The notes under the pieces were generated by a model. It was not told the origin of the DNA. It worked only from the letters and a program-made list of their open reading frames with translations, and ran no database searches. A stretch of DNA of 64,000 nucleotides from CAXXOK01 sp963664595 (GTDB lineage: Bacteria; Bacillota; Clostridia; Christensenellales; Aristaeellaceae): the NCBI GenBank assembly GCA_963664595.2, contig CAXXOK010000010.1:744001-808000 (forward strand), in the 5' to 3' direction. A program made the position numbers and the translations under genes. This document shows positions 41,479-56,400 of this stretch, piece after piece. Within the stretch, counting starts at the first letter, position 1; each line of letters opens with the position of its first letter.

Positions 41479-44400
41479 TTATTTACCAGGCCATGCAACG
41501 GCGGTTTCATTGCCATCCACATCGGTGCTCACTTCCAGGTTCGCCGCCGCAGCCGCGACCTCATTACAGTATTCACTGCCTTGAGGTACATCGGAGAAAA
41601 GCGATTTGGCATTGTTAACCGCTCCGCGGCAGAGCGTACGGTTGAGCATCACTGCCGCCTCCGCTCTGGTAATCGCCTGATAGGGCCTAAAGGTTCCATC
41701 GCTATAGGGGGTAACGATCCCGTACCGATAAACTTCCTGCAATGTGCTTCTGGCCGGAGACATCAGCATATCGCTGAAATGATCCTCCAACGGAACGACA
41801 TAATAGGAACGTTCAATGTCCAGATACCTGGCGATCAGCATGATGAATTCCACTCTGGTCACGGCGCGTTCCGGCAGGAAGCCGATACCGGCAAACCCCT
41901 TCATAATGCCTGCCTGGCAAACAGCGTGGATCGCACCGGCATACAAGCCGTCGTCCGGTACATCAGCAAAGCCGGTCTTTGTGTCGGCGGTATCCAGCTG
42001 ATATACCGCAGCAAAAATAGCGGCTGCCTGCGCACGGGTCAGAGGGGTGTCCGGATTGAATAGCCCACCGGTATCACAGGGGAAATAAGCGTTTTGGACT
42101 GCGGTATTTGCAGCAGACGCAATCAGGATCGTTTTTATGGATAGATCATCCTGTATACAGACCAGCGGCTTTGAGGCGCTGATACTGGCCGTCAATGTCT
42201 GGTAAACCTCCGCCTTGCTTGCATCAATCTCTTCCATATGCAGCGCAAAACGACGCGTATACGGTTCTTCCGGCTGCAAATCGTTTGCCTGCCATACGAG
42301 CATATGTTCCAGGTCCTTTTCCAAAACGTCTGGCAGATTTTCCAGAATTTTTCTGAATGCGGCTACCGACATCCATCTCTCCCAAAAAACAAGCTCTGTG
42401 CCTCCGCCGTTATCCGCAACCATGATCCCCGCCGGAATCCGCACAATAACGGAAGCGTTTGGCAAAGGATCGCCGATTTTAGTGCCGAACGTAACCGTAA
42501 ACCCAACATCTGTGTTTTCAAGCATGCGGTTATGATCCGAGGAGAGGTATATCGCCAGATCATATGCGTTGCCAGTACGGCTATCCGCGGCGTCCTTTGC
42601 ACCGTCATTGCTTCCGCTTTCTTTACCCTGTGCCGTAATCGGCGTCATTTGGAAATTGAAATTCACGATGCTGTCCCCCACCACAATCGGAGCGCCCGCA
42701 TTGGTGTAGGTTTCATACCCGTTCTTGGTGGCGACAATGTAGTAATCCGTATTCGGGAACACCATGAAGGCATACTGTCCCACAGCGTCCGAATATTGCG
42801 GATTGGCGTTGTCGGCTGGTGGGAAGTTTGCTACAGACGGAAGGGAAACCAGGGTATTGGGCGTCAACCCATTGGCGATATTTTTGGCCGTATTGGCATA
42901 GTAGAGCATCACCGTTGCGCCCTGCACCGGTTCGCCGGTCGTGCTGTCCGTAATAATTCCATACGGGTCAATCAAAATCTCGTTGACATTGGTTTCTCCG
43001 TTATCGGAGATCACAATGGTTTTCGACCCGACGATCAGCTGCGATCCGTCCTCCAGCTCATAATACACATTCAGCGTATAGCTGCCGTTTGGCAGGTTGT
43101 TTGCGGTGAATACGCCTGTTTCCTCATCCAGTTCAATGCTTCCGTTTTCTCCATTGCCCTCAATCTTCAGGAATATCTTGTTTCTCAGCAATCCTCCGCC
43201 CACTGATACACTGCCGTCTTCATTCTTCACCTTAATCACACCGACAGCTGCATTGGACGGCGAGGAATTACCGTTGCCGGAACCCGAACCGCTGCCAACA
43301 GACACCGTCTGATTGAAGGTGATGGCAGCCTCTGTGGTGCCTGCTGCTGCGGGTTTCACGATTGTGATATTGTATTCCACATTCCCTCTGGGCACCGCGA
43401 TTTTATACCGCCCGTTGGCGCCCGTAGTCACGGTTTCCGTGAAATCGATGACCCCATCTCCGTCAAAATCCTTATATACGGTCACAATTGCGCCTTTTAC
43501 GGGCTTGTTGTTATCCTCTCCGTCCGTTACGATCCCCTGGACAAAAGCCGGAACAAAGCGCTCGTAGAGGGTTGCCGATCCGTACAGGCTATGGACGTCG
43601 TCGCTTACCGATATGGGAATGGCAATCGTTTGCTCGCGGGTTCCGCTCAGCTTTTCAGAGATCAGAATAACGCTTCCGTATCCGTCGCTGCCTGTAACAG
43701 TGGTTGCGACGCCATCTTTAAAGCTTCCTTTCGGTGTGCTGAATGTCAGGAAAGCTCCCTGTACCGGGGTTCCGGTTTCATCGGTTACTCTGGCGGTAAG
43801 CACGGCTTCCGATACTCCGTCTCCCAGTATCGTAGTGGGATCGGCGCTGAGCTCCAGCACGAATTGGGAGAGCGGAATATCCTGTGTAATCGTGCCGGTG
43901 GCATTTGTGGCAAAGGAGATTTTTGTAATCACCTGATTGTCCTGATATTTGCTTGCCGATGCTGCAACAAATACATTTTTATCATCCGCCGTCAGTCCGT
44001 CAAACCGGTATACGCCCCCTGCCTTTACCGTAGCAGTACGGATGGTATTGCCGTCCATATCCAGCAGTTTTACCTTGGCGCCGTGAATGGGATTGCCGGT
44101 TTTTGCGCTGTACACGGTTCCGGTCAACACCAGCTGATTGCTGCCGACCACGGTGATGGTGAATTGCTGTTCCTGCGTGCTGTCCGCGCCGCCGTTTTCT
44201 TTTCCGCCATCATCCTGCAGGGTTATGGTGACAACCGCTTCCCCGTATACCGTGTCGGACGGCGTAAAGGTAAGCGTGCCGTTGGCATCCACGGCGGGCA
44301 AAACCGTGAATAGTGAAGGATCGGATGTTACGATATTAAAGTGTAGCGTCTGCGATGCTTCATCCACAGGCCCGGCCAGTATATCCGAAGCCCAGTTTTC

Positions 44401-47400
44401 CAGGATAAACGGTCCGGTCCCCGCGCCGATCGCCACATCATCGCCTATCGTAAAAGAGGGCGCATCGTTAACAGCCGTTATGTGCAGCGTGAAGGTGTGT
44501 TCCACCGAAGTATCCAGACCGCCGTTCTCTGTGCCGCCGTCATCGGTAAGCGTTACGGTCATCTCCGCCGATCCGCTGGCGTTTTCAGCAGGCGTGAAGG
44601 ATATTTCCCCCGTCTGCGCATTGATGGACGGAAGAACGCTGAATAGCTCCGTGTTCCCGGTTACAACGATCGTGGCTTCGTCGAGGCTCAACTGGAAGCT
44701 CTTTGTCTGCAGCTCATTATCAGCGCCCGCGGATATGCTGGTATCCACCGCCCAGGCGGACGAGTAAGCTCCGCAATCTTCCAGCACCGTGATATCTCCT
44801 GTATCCGTAAAGGAGGGCGCATCATTGACCGCATTCACGGTTATGGTGATTACGTGTTCAAGCGAGGTATCCTGCCCTCCGTTATCGGTGCCGTCGTTGT
44901 CCCTGAGCACAACGGTTACCCGAACCGAGCCAAAGGCATTGTCCGCGGGCGTAAAATGGATTTCGCCGGTATCCGCGTCAATGGAAGGCCCATCGGCAAA
45001 AATCAGCGAGCCGTCTACAATTTCAGACCCAAGTATTTCAAACCCATAGGTTTGCGTTTCGTTGGACGGGCCAATATACACGCTGTTTGCCCAGGCATTG
45101 CCGTACGCGCCGGAATCCTCATCCACGGTAATATCACCCATATCCGTAAAGGTTGGCCTGTCATTTACGGAACGAACACTGATGATAAAGTGATCCTGTA
45201 TTTCTGAAATCCCATCCGACAGCTTCACCGTAACCTGGGTACTACCGAATGCATCCAACGAGGGAGTAAAGGTCAATTTGCCAGCAGCCGAAAGCGCAGG
45301 CTGCTCACTGAACAGGGAAGGATCATCCGCTTTCAGGGTAAAGGTGAGGGTTTCGCCGCTTTCATCCGTGCCGCCGCCGGATGAGATACCGGTAGCATAG
45401 GTGTCGTTTTCATACGCGCCGCTGTCCTCATTCACCGTGACCGCACCGCCCAATGTGAAGGTTGGCGCATCGTTTTCCGATGTGATGGTAATGGTCAGGA
45501 CATGAGCCTGCGAGGTGTCTTTTCCGCCATTCTCAGTCCCATCGGTATCCGACAGCGTTACAGTGTAGCTGGCGGAACCGTAGGCGTTTGGAGCAGGGGT
45601 AAAAGAGATGACGCCCGTCTGGCTGTTGATGGAGGGCTCGGCGCTGAACAGGGTGGTATTGCCGTGGGTATGCCGTGCCGCTGTGTCCTCCAACATGGAA
45701 AACACATGGTATTGTTTTTCATTGGACGGTCCAACCGTAACGCTGCCGCTCTGAACCCAGGAAGCCGAATACGCGCCGGAATCTTCCGTTACTGTTATGT
45801 TGCCCAGATCCGTAAAGAACGGCTGATCGTTCACCGGTTTGATTTCGATCGTGAAGGACTGCTCCACCGTATTTTCATCATCCGACAGGGATACGGTAAC
45901 CAAAGTCGAACCAAATGCGTCTGCCGCGGGGGTAAAGGTAAGCCTGCCCTCGTTGGTAAGCGCCGGCTGCACGCTGAACAGCGCGGTGTCGGCTGCTTTG
46001 AGCTCGAACGTCAGCGGCTGCACCGTTTCATCCGTGCCGCCGCCTGGGGTAATGCCGGACGCGAAAGCGGAATTGCTGTAGTCGCCGCTGTCTTCCTCCA
46101 CGCTTACGTTTCCGCTGAGGGTTACAGTCGGATCATCGTTATCCGCACCGACTGTGATCAGGAGCGTATGGGCGGAAGAGGTATCCAATCCGCCGTTTTG
46201 TGTACCGTCCGGATCTTTCAGGTATACTGTATACTCAGCTGATCCATTGGCATTTGCCGCGGGCGTGAAGGTAATCTCTCCTGTTGTGCTGTTCATGACC
46301 GGCTCAGCGCTGAACAGGTTTTTATTCCCGTTGGTAATCCTCGTACCCGCGTTCTCCGTCATGGTAAAGGTATACGTCTGCGCCTCGTTGGCGGGGCCTG
46401 GATTGATGCTCGTCGCTTCCGCCCAAACAGACGCATAGCTGCCGGAATCTTCCGTGACCGAGATGTTTCCGTGATCTGTAAAGACAGGCTGATCATTGAC
46501 CGGCTTTACCTCAATGGTAAAGGTTTCGGTTCCGCTGGTATCGACTCCCCCGTTGGCCGTTCCGCCGTTATCTGAAAGAGAGAGGGTAACCGTCGCCATA
46601 CCAAACGCATTGGCATCCGGCGTAAACGTCAGCGTGCCGTCCTCGTCCACCGCAGGCTGCCCGGCCGCTGTAAACAGTGTATTTTGATCGTTGGTCACCG
46701 TAAAGGCAAGGGTTTGTCCGCCTTCGTTGTCCGGGCCTTTGGAAACCGAGGCGGCCCATCCCGGTACGCTGACCTTTCCGCAGTCCTCCAGCACGCTTTG
46801 GTTGCTGCCCTTGGTAAATGTCGGTTCGTCGTTTACAGAGTTGATCATAATCGCAAAGGTTTTATCCACCGTATTTTCATCATCCGACAGGGTTACGTCC
46901 ACAACGGTGTAACCGTTGACGTTGGCCGCGGGGGTGAACGTCAGTTTTCCGCTTGTAGAAATTTTCGGCTGTGTGCTGAACAGGGATGTATCCCGCGCAG
47001 TCACGGTAAACGCAAGTGGCTGCTTTGTTTCATCCGTACCGCCGCCCGGTGTGATATCGGAGACAAAGGATGCATTTCCGTAGGCTCCGCTGTCTTCATT
47101 TACCGTCACATCTCCGGAGAGTGTGTATGTAGGATCATCGTTTACGGAGGCAATGCGGATCACCAGCGTATGCTTCTCCGAGGTATCCAGCCCACCACGG
47201 TCGGTGCCGTCCTGATCCTTCAGAACCACCGTATAGGTAGCGGTACCGTACGCGTTTTCGGCAGGTGTAAAGCTGACGGCGCCTGTCTGATCGTTTATGG
47301 CCGGTTCGACACTGAACAGGCTGGTGTTTCCGTATGTCCTGCGGGCCGATTCGACCTCCGTCATGGAGAACGCATAGGTCTGGTCCTCGTTGGACGGCCC

Positions 47401-50400
47401 GATGAAGAGACTTCCGCTTTGCACCCACGGGGTGGAATACGCACCACAGTCCTCATCTACGTCAATTTGTCCGTTGTCGGTAAAGGAAGGCTGATCGTTG
47501 ACCGGTTCCACAGTGATCAGGAATGTTTCCGCCGCGCTTGTATCATCCCCTGAATAAAGCGTGCCGCCGTCATCCTTCAGGCTAACGGTTACAGTGGAGC
47601 TTCCGAAAGCGTTGGCTGCGGGCGTATAGGTAAGGGTTCCGCTTTCGCTGATAGCCGGTATGCCATCGGCTGTAAACAGCGCGGTATTCGTGCAGGAAAT
47701 CTGGAAGACCAGCGCCTGATCGCTTTCGTTTGTCGCACCTTTGTTCAGCCCGGTTGCCCAGCCGGATACCGTTTGCTTTCCGCAGTCCTCCCATACGTCC
47801 TGATCGGAGCCTTTTACAAAGCTCGGTTCGTCATTCACGGAGCGAAAGGTAAGGGTAAAGCTGTCGGTTACGGTATTGGTTCCGTCACTGAGCGCAACCT
47901 GCACCGTGGTGCTTCCGTGCGCGTCCGGCGCGGGCGTGAAGGTCAGTTTGCCGTCACGGGTCAGCACGGGAGGCTGTGAGAACAGCGCCGCGTTATATCC
48001 CGACAGTTCAAAAGTCAGCGTCTGCGCCGTTTCATCCGTACCGCCGCCGGCGGTTATCCCTGTTGCATAGGATGTGTTCTCATACGCTCCGCTGTCTTCA
48101 TTCACCACCAGATCCCCGGAAAGGGTAAACACAGGATCGTCGTCCACGGCATTAATCTCAATGGACAGCGTGTGTGCCTCGGATGTGTCAATGCCTCCGT
48201 TTTCCGTTCCATCGTAGTCCTTCAACACCACGGTAAAGGTAACGGAGCCATTGGCATTCGCTGCCGGTGTAAAGGTAATTTCGCCTGTCTGCGTATTGAT
48301 CACGGGTTCTTCGCTGAACAGATCCGCGTTTCCGTTCACTGTACGGGCGGTCTCCGTCATGGAAAAGAGAGGCGCTTGGTTTTCATTGTCGGGTCCGGGC
48401 AAGTACTCGCTCACCCAGGCAATCGTTTTAGCGCCGCAATCCTCCTGAACCGTGATATTGCCGGTATCGGTAAAAACCGGCTGATCGTTCACAGGGAGCA
48501 CGGTAAGGGTAAAGCCTTTTTCCACCGTTTTATCACCGTCCGATAGCTGAACCGTCACATGGGTAGTGCCATATGCGTTCGCTGCCGGGGTGAAGGTGAG
48601 TGTGCCATTGTTTGCAAGCTGCGGCTGTTTGCTGAACAGGTTCTTGTTTTCCGCAACAAGGGTGAAGGTCAGCGGCTGTTCGCTCTCATCCGTACCGCCG
48701 CCGGGCGTGATATCGGTGGCAAATAAGGCATTCTCATAATCGCCGCTGTCCTCATAAACGATTACATTGCCGGCCAGGGTATACGTGGGATTATCATTGA
48801 GTGACTGAACTGTGATCAGCAGCGGATGTCCGGCTGAGGTATCCACTCCGTCGCGTTCAACCCCGCCGCTGTCCTGCAGATACACGGTATACTGTGCCGA
48901 TCCGCTGGCGTTTTCCGCGGGTGTAAAACTGATTGCGCCCGTATCGGCATCAATAACCGGTTCGGAACTGAACAGCGTATCGTTGCCGTTTGTGATGCGT
49001 TCCGCCGTGCTTTCCACCATATAGTAGGTATGGTCCTGTGTATTTTCGTCGTCCGGCCCTGCCGACATTGATCCGCTCTGTACCCATGCGGCGGCATAGG
49101 CGCCGGAATCCTCGTTGACCGTAATCGCACCAAGATCCGTAAAGCTTGGCTGATCGTTTACCGGCAGTACACGAAGGGTAAAGGTCGAGAGGGTTCCGGT
49201 ATCCACTCCCTCTAAGTCCGTTCCCCCGTTGTCCTTAATATACACGGATACGATTGCCGTTCCGTTTTGATTGGCCGCCGGAGTATAGGTAAGGTTTCCG
49301 TTCGCATCCAAACCTGGCTGCACGGAGAACAGCGAATTCAGGTTGTTGGAAACATGGAATTCCAACGTCTGTTCTTCTTCGTTCAGCGCGCCCCGATTCA
49401 GATTGGACGCCCATCCGGTCACCGTTTGCGCGGCACAGTCTTCCCAAACCTCCTGGTCCGCCCCCGGCGTGAAGGACGGCTGATCGTTTACGGCGCTGAC
49501 CGTGATGGTAAAGCTCTGGGTCACTGTATTGGTTTCATCGTCCAGGCTGATGGTCACGGTCGTTTCGCCATGCTGATCCTTTGCCGTGGCAAAGGTGAGT
49601 TCCCCGTCCGCCGTCATGGACGGCTGTACGGAGAAGAGGCTCTTATTGTCCGAGTCCAAGGTAAATGTAAGTTTTTGTGCGAGCTCATCGGTGCCGCCGC
49701 CTTGGGATATGCCGGTGGCATATACATGGTCGTACGTACCGCTGTCTTCAGTAACGACAATCGGATCGCCCAGTGTAAAGGTCGGGTCGTCGTTATCGGG
49801 CGTTACGGTAAGGGTAAAGGTATGCTCGCCCGAGGTATCCTTGCCGCCGTTATCGGTACCGTCGTCATCCTGCAGGATCACGGTTACCTCTGCCGTGCCG
49901 TTGGCATTCTCTGCCGGTGTAAAGCGGATCACGCCCGTTTGGGAATCAATCACGGGCAAAGTGCTGAAGAGCTCCGTGTTGCCATAGGCGGTAACCGTAC
50001 CCAGGGCAAGCTGGAAATGATAGGTCTGCGTTTCGTTGCTTTCCGGGCCGATATACAGGGAATCCAGATCCGCCCAGGGCTTTTCATAGCTGCCGCTGTC
50101 TTCCCCCACGGTGATCTCTTCATCCGGGCTCAGTGCCGAAAAAGTCGGCTGATCGTTGACGGAAAGCACGGTGATGAGGAAGGTATCGGCATAGAGATCG
50201 GCATCCGGATTGTTATCGCTGGTATCATCGCCGCCGTTGGCCGTTCCCCCGTCGTCCGTCAGATAAACCGTTACAAGGGCTGTGCCATATTGATTATCCG
50301 CTGGCGTATAGATAAGCTTCCCATTTGCGTCTACGGTTGGCTGCCCGTCTGCCGTAAACAGGTCGGTGTTATTATTTTCCAAGTGGAAGCTCAGCGTTTG

Positions 50401-53400
50401 TCCATTCTCGTTAGCCGGCCCTTTAGAGAGGTTGGAAGCCCAGCCTGCAACCGTTTGTGTCAAGCAATCCTCCAGTACGGTCTGATCGGCGCCTGTCGTA
50501 AAGGATGGTTCGTCGTTGACCGGAATAATGTCCACATGGAATACGGAATCAGCGGTCAATTCTCCCGGATCCTTTACCGTCAGGGTTACCTCAATATTCC
50601 CGTTCTGGTCCGCCAGCGGCGTAATCCGCACGGTGCGTTCTGCGCCGTTGCCATTGAAAGCAAAGCTGCTTTCCTCAATAATCGTTTCCTGGCCATCCGC
50701 GTGTCCTGTAACCGTGAGTTCCAGTACATCGTTATCAATATCCGCGATATTGAAGGTGATTACATCGGTTTTGCCGTCCTCCAGAATGGTTTGATCCGCA
50801 ATGGCCGTAATCGTAGGCGGATCGTTGACCGGAGTAACGGTCAGGACAAAGCTTTCATCCCTGTATTTCCCCTGCGTATCCGTTACGCTGATCGTGATCA
50901 GCGCTTTGCCGTTTGCGTTTGCTTTTGGCGACAGCGTTACATACCGCTGTCCGGTTGTCGCATCGGTTGTAAACACAATCCCGCTGCTGTCCACCAAAGA
51001 AGGATTACCGGAAATCGCGTTGAGTGTCAGCGAGGCTACGGTATTGTCAATATCCGCGATTTCAACAGGGATCGGATCAGTAACTTCGTCCTCCTGTATG
51101 GTTACGTCGTCAATTGCTGCAATCGTAGGCGCATCGTTCACCGCCAGCACATGAACCGTAAAATCAGCTTCTCCGGTATTGTTGGTCGTGCTTCTGTCAT
51201 CCGCGGTTAAGGTAACTGTCACGTCTCCGTTTTGATCCTTCTGAGGCGTAATTTTTATGGTACGGTCTCTGGCGTTGCCGTTGAGCTCCATATCCGTGGA
51301 AAGCACAAGCGTTTCGTTGTCAGAAGCCGCGGTTACTGTAATATTGGTAATGGCACTGTCGATATCCGTAATGGTGTAATACAGGTCTCCCGTAGCGCCG
51401 TCCTCCGAAATGGTCTGATCGTCAGGCGGCGTTACCACGGGCGGATCATTGACAGGCCTGACTACCAATGCAAAGTATGCGGTATGAATCAGATTTGTGT
51501 CCTTGGGGTCCTTCACATAGATATAGATGGTTGAGGATCCGTTTTGATCCGCAGCCGGAGTTACCGTGATCGTACAATCCTTGCCATTATGTGTAATGAC
51601 ATAATTACCGCTTGCAGGCACCAGCGCTTTGTTGGATGCCGAAGCCGTTATGATCAGGTCTTCCGCGTCGGATTCTTCATCGCCCACGGTAAAGGATATC
51701 GCGCTGGTACTGGTATCCTCGTCAATATAAACCGTTTCGTCTACGATCCTGGTCCAGTTTGTTTTTACCGTATTAACCGTCGGCAGATCGTTAACCGGAA
51801 GTACCGTAAGCGTAACCGTTGTGCTGTCGGTTTTCGGATCGCCGGTCAGCGTATGATCGGTTCCCGTATCGGTTACGATAAGCTGTATCGTGGTGGTGGA
51901 TTGGTAAGTGTCCATAGGCGTTACCTTGATCCACCTTGTGTTGCCGCTGCCGCCGAATACCAGCGAATCGATCGCTTTCGCATCCCAAACGCCGCTCATC
52001 TGCAGATCGTTCGGATCGTCCTCAATATCGGACACGGTAAACTCAAACACTTGTCCCGTGCTGTCTTCGTTGATTATCCAGCTTTCGTCCGCCGTGATGA
52101 CAGGGGCATCGTTTACGGGGTTGATGGTCATCGTAACAATTGCCACATTGGAGTTCAGCCCGCCGGGATCCTGTGTACGGTAGCTGAAATAATCGATGCC
52201 GTTTTCGTTTTCAAACGGCGTATACGTAAAGGTACCGTCCGTATTGAATGAAATGGTTCCCTTAACCGGAGACTGGATTGTGGTAAAAGTTTGCGCGTCG
52301 CCGTCCACATCGGTATATAGCAGCGTCAGCGCGCTGTTCACATAAGAATCCTCATCCACCTCAATGGAGGAATCGCTGACCGTCGGCGCGTCGTTTACCG
52401 GGTCGATGCCAATTTCGATAAGCGCGGCTTCGGAATCCACCGTGCCGTCGTTCGCCTTGAAGTAGAAATAATCGGCTCCGTTATCGTTGGCATACGGCGT
52501 ATAGGTATAATACCCGGTGGTTTGATTAAGCGTAAGCGTGCCATGCTGCAGCGCGCCTTCGGTTTCCACCAGCGCATAGGTCAGCGTGTCGAATTCGTCC
52601 ACATCCGTACCGGTCACATAACCGCTGAAAGATTGATCCTCATAGGTTGTAACGCTTTGGGAAGCAGCCTTTGGCTGATCGTTTTGAGGGGTGATGGTGA
52701 GGGTTACCTTGGCAATGGAGGAATACAGTCCTGCCGGTCCTTCCGTTTTAAACGTAAAGGCATCCGTGCCGTTCACATTGGGATCGGGCGTATAGGTAAA
52801 CGCGCCGTTCTCCGCTACTGTAGCTTTGCCAAGCTTCGCGTTTTCTACCAGGTAGAACACCAGCTCCGCTCCGGCTTCGCCGGACCCGATCAGCTGTCCT
52901 TCCTTCTGGGAATCCTCCGCAATGGTATACGCCGCGCTTTCCGCCGTTGGTGGCTGCGGCACATTGGTAACATGGATGGTAACAGTTCCGATATCCGATG
53001 TTTTTCCCCCGTTTGAAGCGGTAAAGGTGAAGGAATCCGTTCCACTGAAATCAACGGACGGTTTATAGTAGAAGGTTCCGTTATCATAAAACGTCAGAGA
53101 ACCGTTTGTCGGTTCCGTAACTACCGCAAATCGGATAGTATCTCCGTTATCGTCCACTCCGCTGACATACTCGTACATCTCTGTGTTTTCGTCAATGGTG
53201 CGTGTCAGATCCTCAACCCTGGGCGTAAAGTATACATGGGTAACTGTCAGTACAAAGGCGCGCGTATAGGTGTTTTGCGGCTCGCTGTCATCCGTAACTG
53301 TTACCCTTATCACGGTACGCCCCGTATGGTACAGATTGGGCGTCAGGATAAAAGAATACGCGCCTCCGTCGTTGGTTATGGCGATGTCATGGCTGTAATC

Positions 53401-56400
53401 GTTATTTAATAACCATGTGTTGGAAGACGAAACACTGACCGATGAAATGCCCGCTTCTGTCGTCAATATAACCGAAATCGGATCGGTGGAGGTGTTCTCC
53501 TCAATCGTAAGATCATTGAAACCGTTCAGCCCGCCGCCGGAACCGATACCGTATATGTGAACGGTAACCGTAGCGTTTTCCGATACGCCGCCCTCACTGT
53601 CGATCGCCTTATACTCAAACGTGACCGTTTTACCCGCACCTTCGCTGGTCGGTTCAAAAGTAAAGGTTCCATTATTATTATTGGTAACCTTACTGTATTC
53701 CGGAGACGTTTCAATACTGTAGGTCAAGCTGTTCCCATCCGGGTCATAGCCTACCGGGGTAATGGTTATGTTCTCCGTACTTGCGGTATAGTACAGCAGA
53801 TCATAAGCTATCGGCGCATCGTTGACAGAGGTCACGTGCAGCGTAACCATATAGATTCCGGTGCTCAGGGCGGTTTCTGTGTCCTGCCTGTCCTCCGTTG
53901 CGATAAAGGTGAAATAATCCGTACCGTGGAAATTGCTGTTGGGCGTATACACAAACGCGCCTGTGGCCGTATCGAAGCTGGTGAGCGAACCGTAATTGAC
54001 ATTGTTGAGGACCGTATAAACCAGCGTATCTTCGTCCGGGTCGGTGGCGGCAACACTGCCGCTGACCGATGTATCTTCATCCAGCGTCAGCGAAAGCACC
54101 GTCGATTCGCTGATTTCCGGCGGATCGTTCAGATTTCGGACAGTGATCGTCAGCGTGGCCGTAGAACTGTCCCCATGGGTATCGGTAGCCTGATACGTTA
54201 TCGTAACAACATCCTCCGCCTCGGCCTTCATCAAGCCGGGCGTATAGGTATAAGCTCCCGTGTCTTCCTCATTGAGAATCAGCGTTCCAAAATCAGCGCC
54301 GGACACAATGGAATAGGTAATGGCATCGTCTTCCACGTCGGTAGCTTTTAAAATCCCGATCAGCGTTTGGCCCTCATCCAGGCTGACCGCAATGTTTTGC
54401 GCCACCGGGGCATCGTTTACAGAGGTAACGGTAATGGATACCGTCGCCGTATTGGAGTAGGTTGTCCCGTCAAAGGCGCGGAAGGTGAAGTGCTCCTCAC
54501 CAAAATAATCCTTTGCCGGAGTATAGGTATATTCCCCCGTCGCGCTGTTCAGCTCCACCGTACCTCCGCTGTCGGGCTGCGCTACGATGGCATAGATCAA
54601 TGCAGTATTATCCACATCCGATACCCAATCGCTGAGGGCTGCGCCGGTTGTGACAGAATCCTCCGCTACCGTCATGGTGCCGTTTACAGCAACGGGCGGA
54701 TCGTTGATGCCGGTCAGTGCGATGGTGACCGTAGCCGTGTTGCTGTACGCCGTTCCGTCAAATACACGGAAAGAGAAGCTGTCCGGCCCGGCATAGTAAT
54801 CATGATACGGTACGTAGACAAACGTGCCCGCAGAAGCGTTCAGCGTTACAGTGCCGCCGGTTGCGGTCGTAAGGGAGGTGATATTGTGTTCCCCGCCGGA
54901 AACCAGCTCAAAGGTAATGGTATCTTCATCATCCGGATCCAGAATGTGCAGGCTGCCCTTCAGTTGCTGGTCTTCATCTGTATCGATTCCCGTAGCCGCA
55001 TCATAGGCAACGGGCACATCGTTCAACGCCTCGATTTGGATGGTAAAGGTACTTGAGCCGGAGGTTTTTCCGCCCTCGTCGCTCAGGAATACCGTAATCA
55101 CAGCGTCGCCGTTTGCGTTTGGCGCAAGGGTGAACGTGAGATTGCCGGTAGCAGGATCAATGGCGGGCTGTACGGAAAATTTGGCGGCAATATCAGCCCG
55201 CAGGTTGAACGTAAGGGTTTGCGTTTCATTCTCCGCGCCGGTTGATATTCCGGTCGCCCAGCCCGTAATGCTCACGGCTCCGTCATCCTCGGCTACGGTA
55301 ACCGTGTCTCCAGGGGTAAAATACGGTGTATCGTTCACAGCCTGCACCGTCAGCTTGAACTGGGTCTGCGCGGTTTGCGCACCGCCGTCTGAAACCTGCA
55401 GGGTGACCGTGGTTTCACCGTTTTGGTCATGCAGAGGGATCATATTCACGGTACGCGTACCGGTTGCCGTTGATATGGTAATATGACTGCTGTCTGCCGG
55501 CAGCAGTTCTGCGTTGGTGGAATTGATTGCCGTAAGAGTCAGCAGAGAGGTATCCGTATCAATATCTCTGATATAGACGCTGATGCTCTTTGCGGTGTCC
55601 TCGTTCGTGGTTTGATCGGCAACAGCCGTTATCGTAGGCGGATCATTCACAGGATCCACCGTCAACAGAAACGAGGTGGTGCTCATCTTGCCGCCGGGAT
55701 CATTCACAGTCAGGGTAACGGTCGTGGTTCCGTTATAGTTTGCCACCGGCGTTACCTTGATTGTGCAGGTTCCATCCTCCTGAATATCCGACAGCGCTAT
55801 GTTGGAATGCGGCACCAGCGCCGTATTGTTAGCCGACGCCGTCACTGTTAAATCTTCCGCCGCATTGTCGATATCAGCCACGGTAAAGGCAATCGCCCCG
55901 GTATCCGTGTCCTCGTCAATCCTCTGTGCGGCAATCGCGGATATCGTCGGGCTGTCGTTGACGGCATCCACGGTAAGCGTAAAGGAGGTTTCGCTGCTCA
56001 GCAATCCGTCGCTGACGGTTACGGTAATCACAGCCGACCCGGATTGATCCTGAGCGGGCAAAATGGATACGGTTCGGTTGGCGTCGCCGCCGCCTGTTAT
56101 GATATGGGTGGAATCGTTGGGCACAAGCGTTTCGTTGTCGGACACCGCCGTAACAATGCAAGCGCTTTCGTCCGTATCGATATCCTGAATCGTAAAGCCG
56201 ATAGCCCCGGTGCTGGTATCCTCGTTCGTTCTGCGGTTCTCAATCGCGCTGATGGTCGGGGCGTCATTTTCCGGTGTCACATTCAACGTTATGGATTGCG
56301 TTTTCACGCCATTGTCCGTATCGGTAATAACGATTGTTATATGCACCGATCCGCTCCTGTTTGCTTCAGGACTCAGCGTCAGGGTACAGTTTGCACCGTT

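Noticed and set aside
49267..51210. Long plus-strand open frames opposite the giant gene, including one of 647 codons
   Set aside because: They are antisense shadows produced by the codon bias of the repeat gene; none has a ribosome binding site, domain or start context, and they recur wherever the repeats do.
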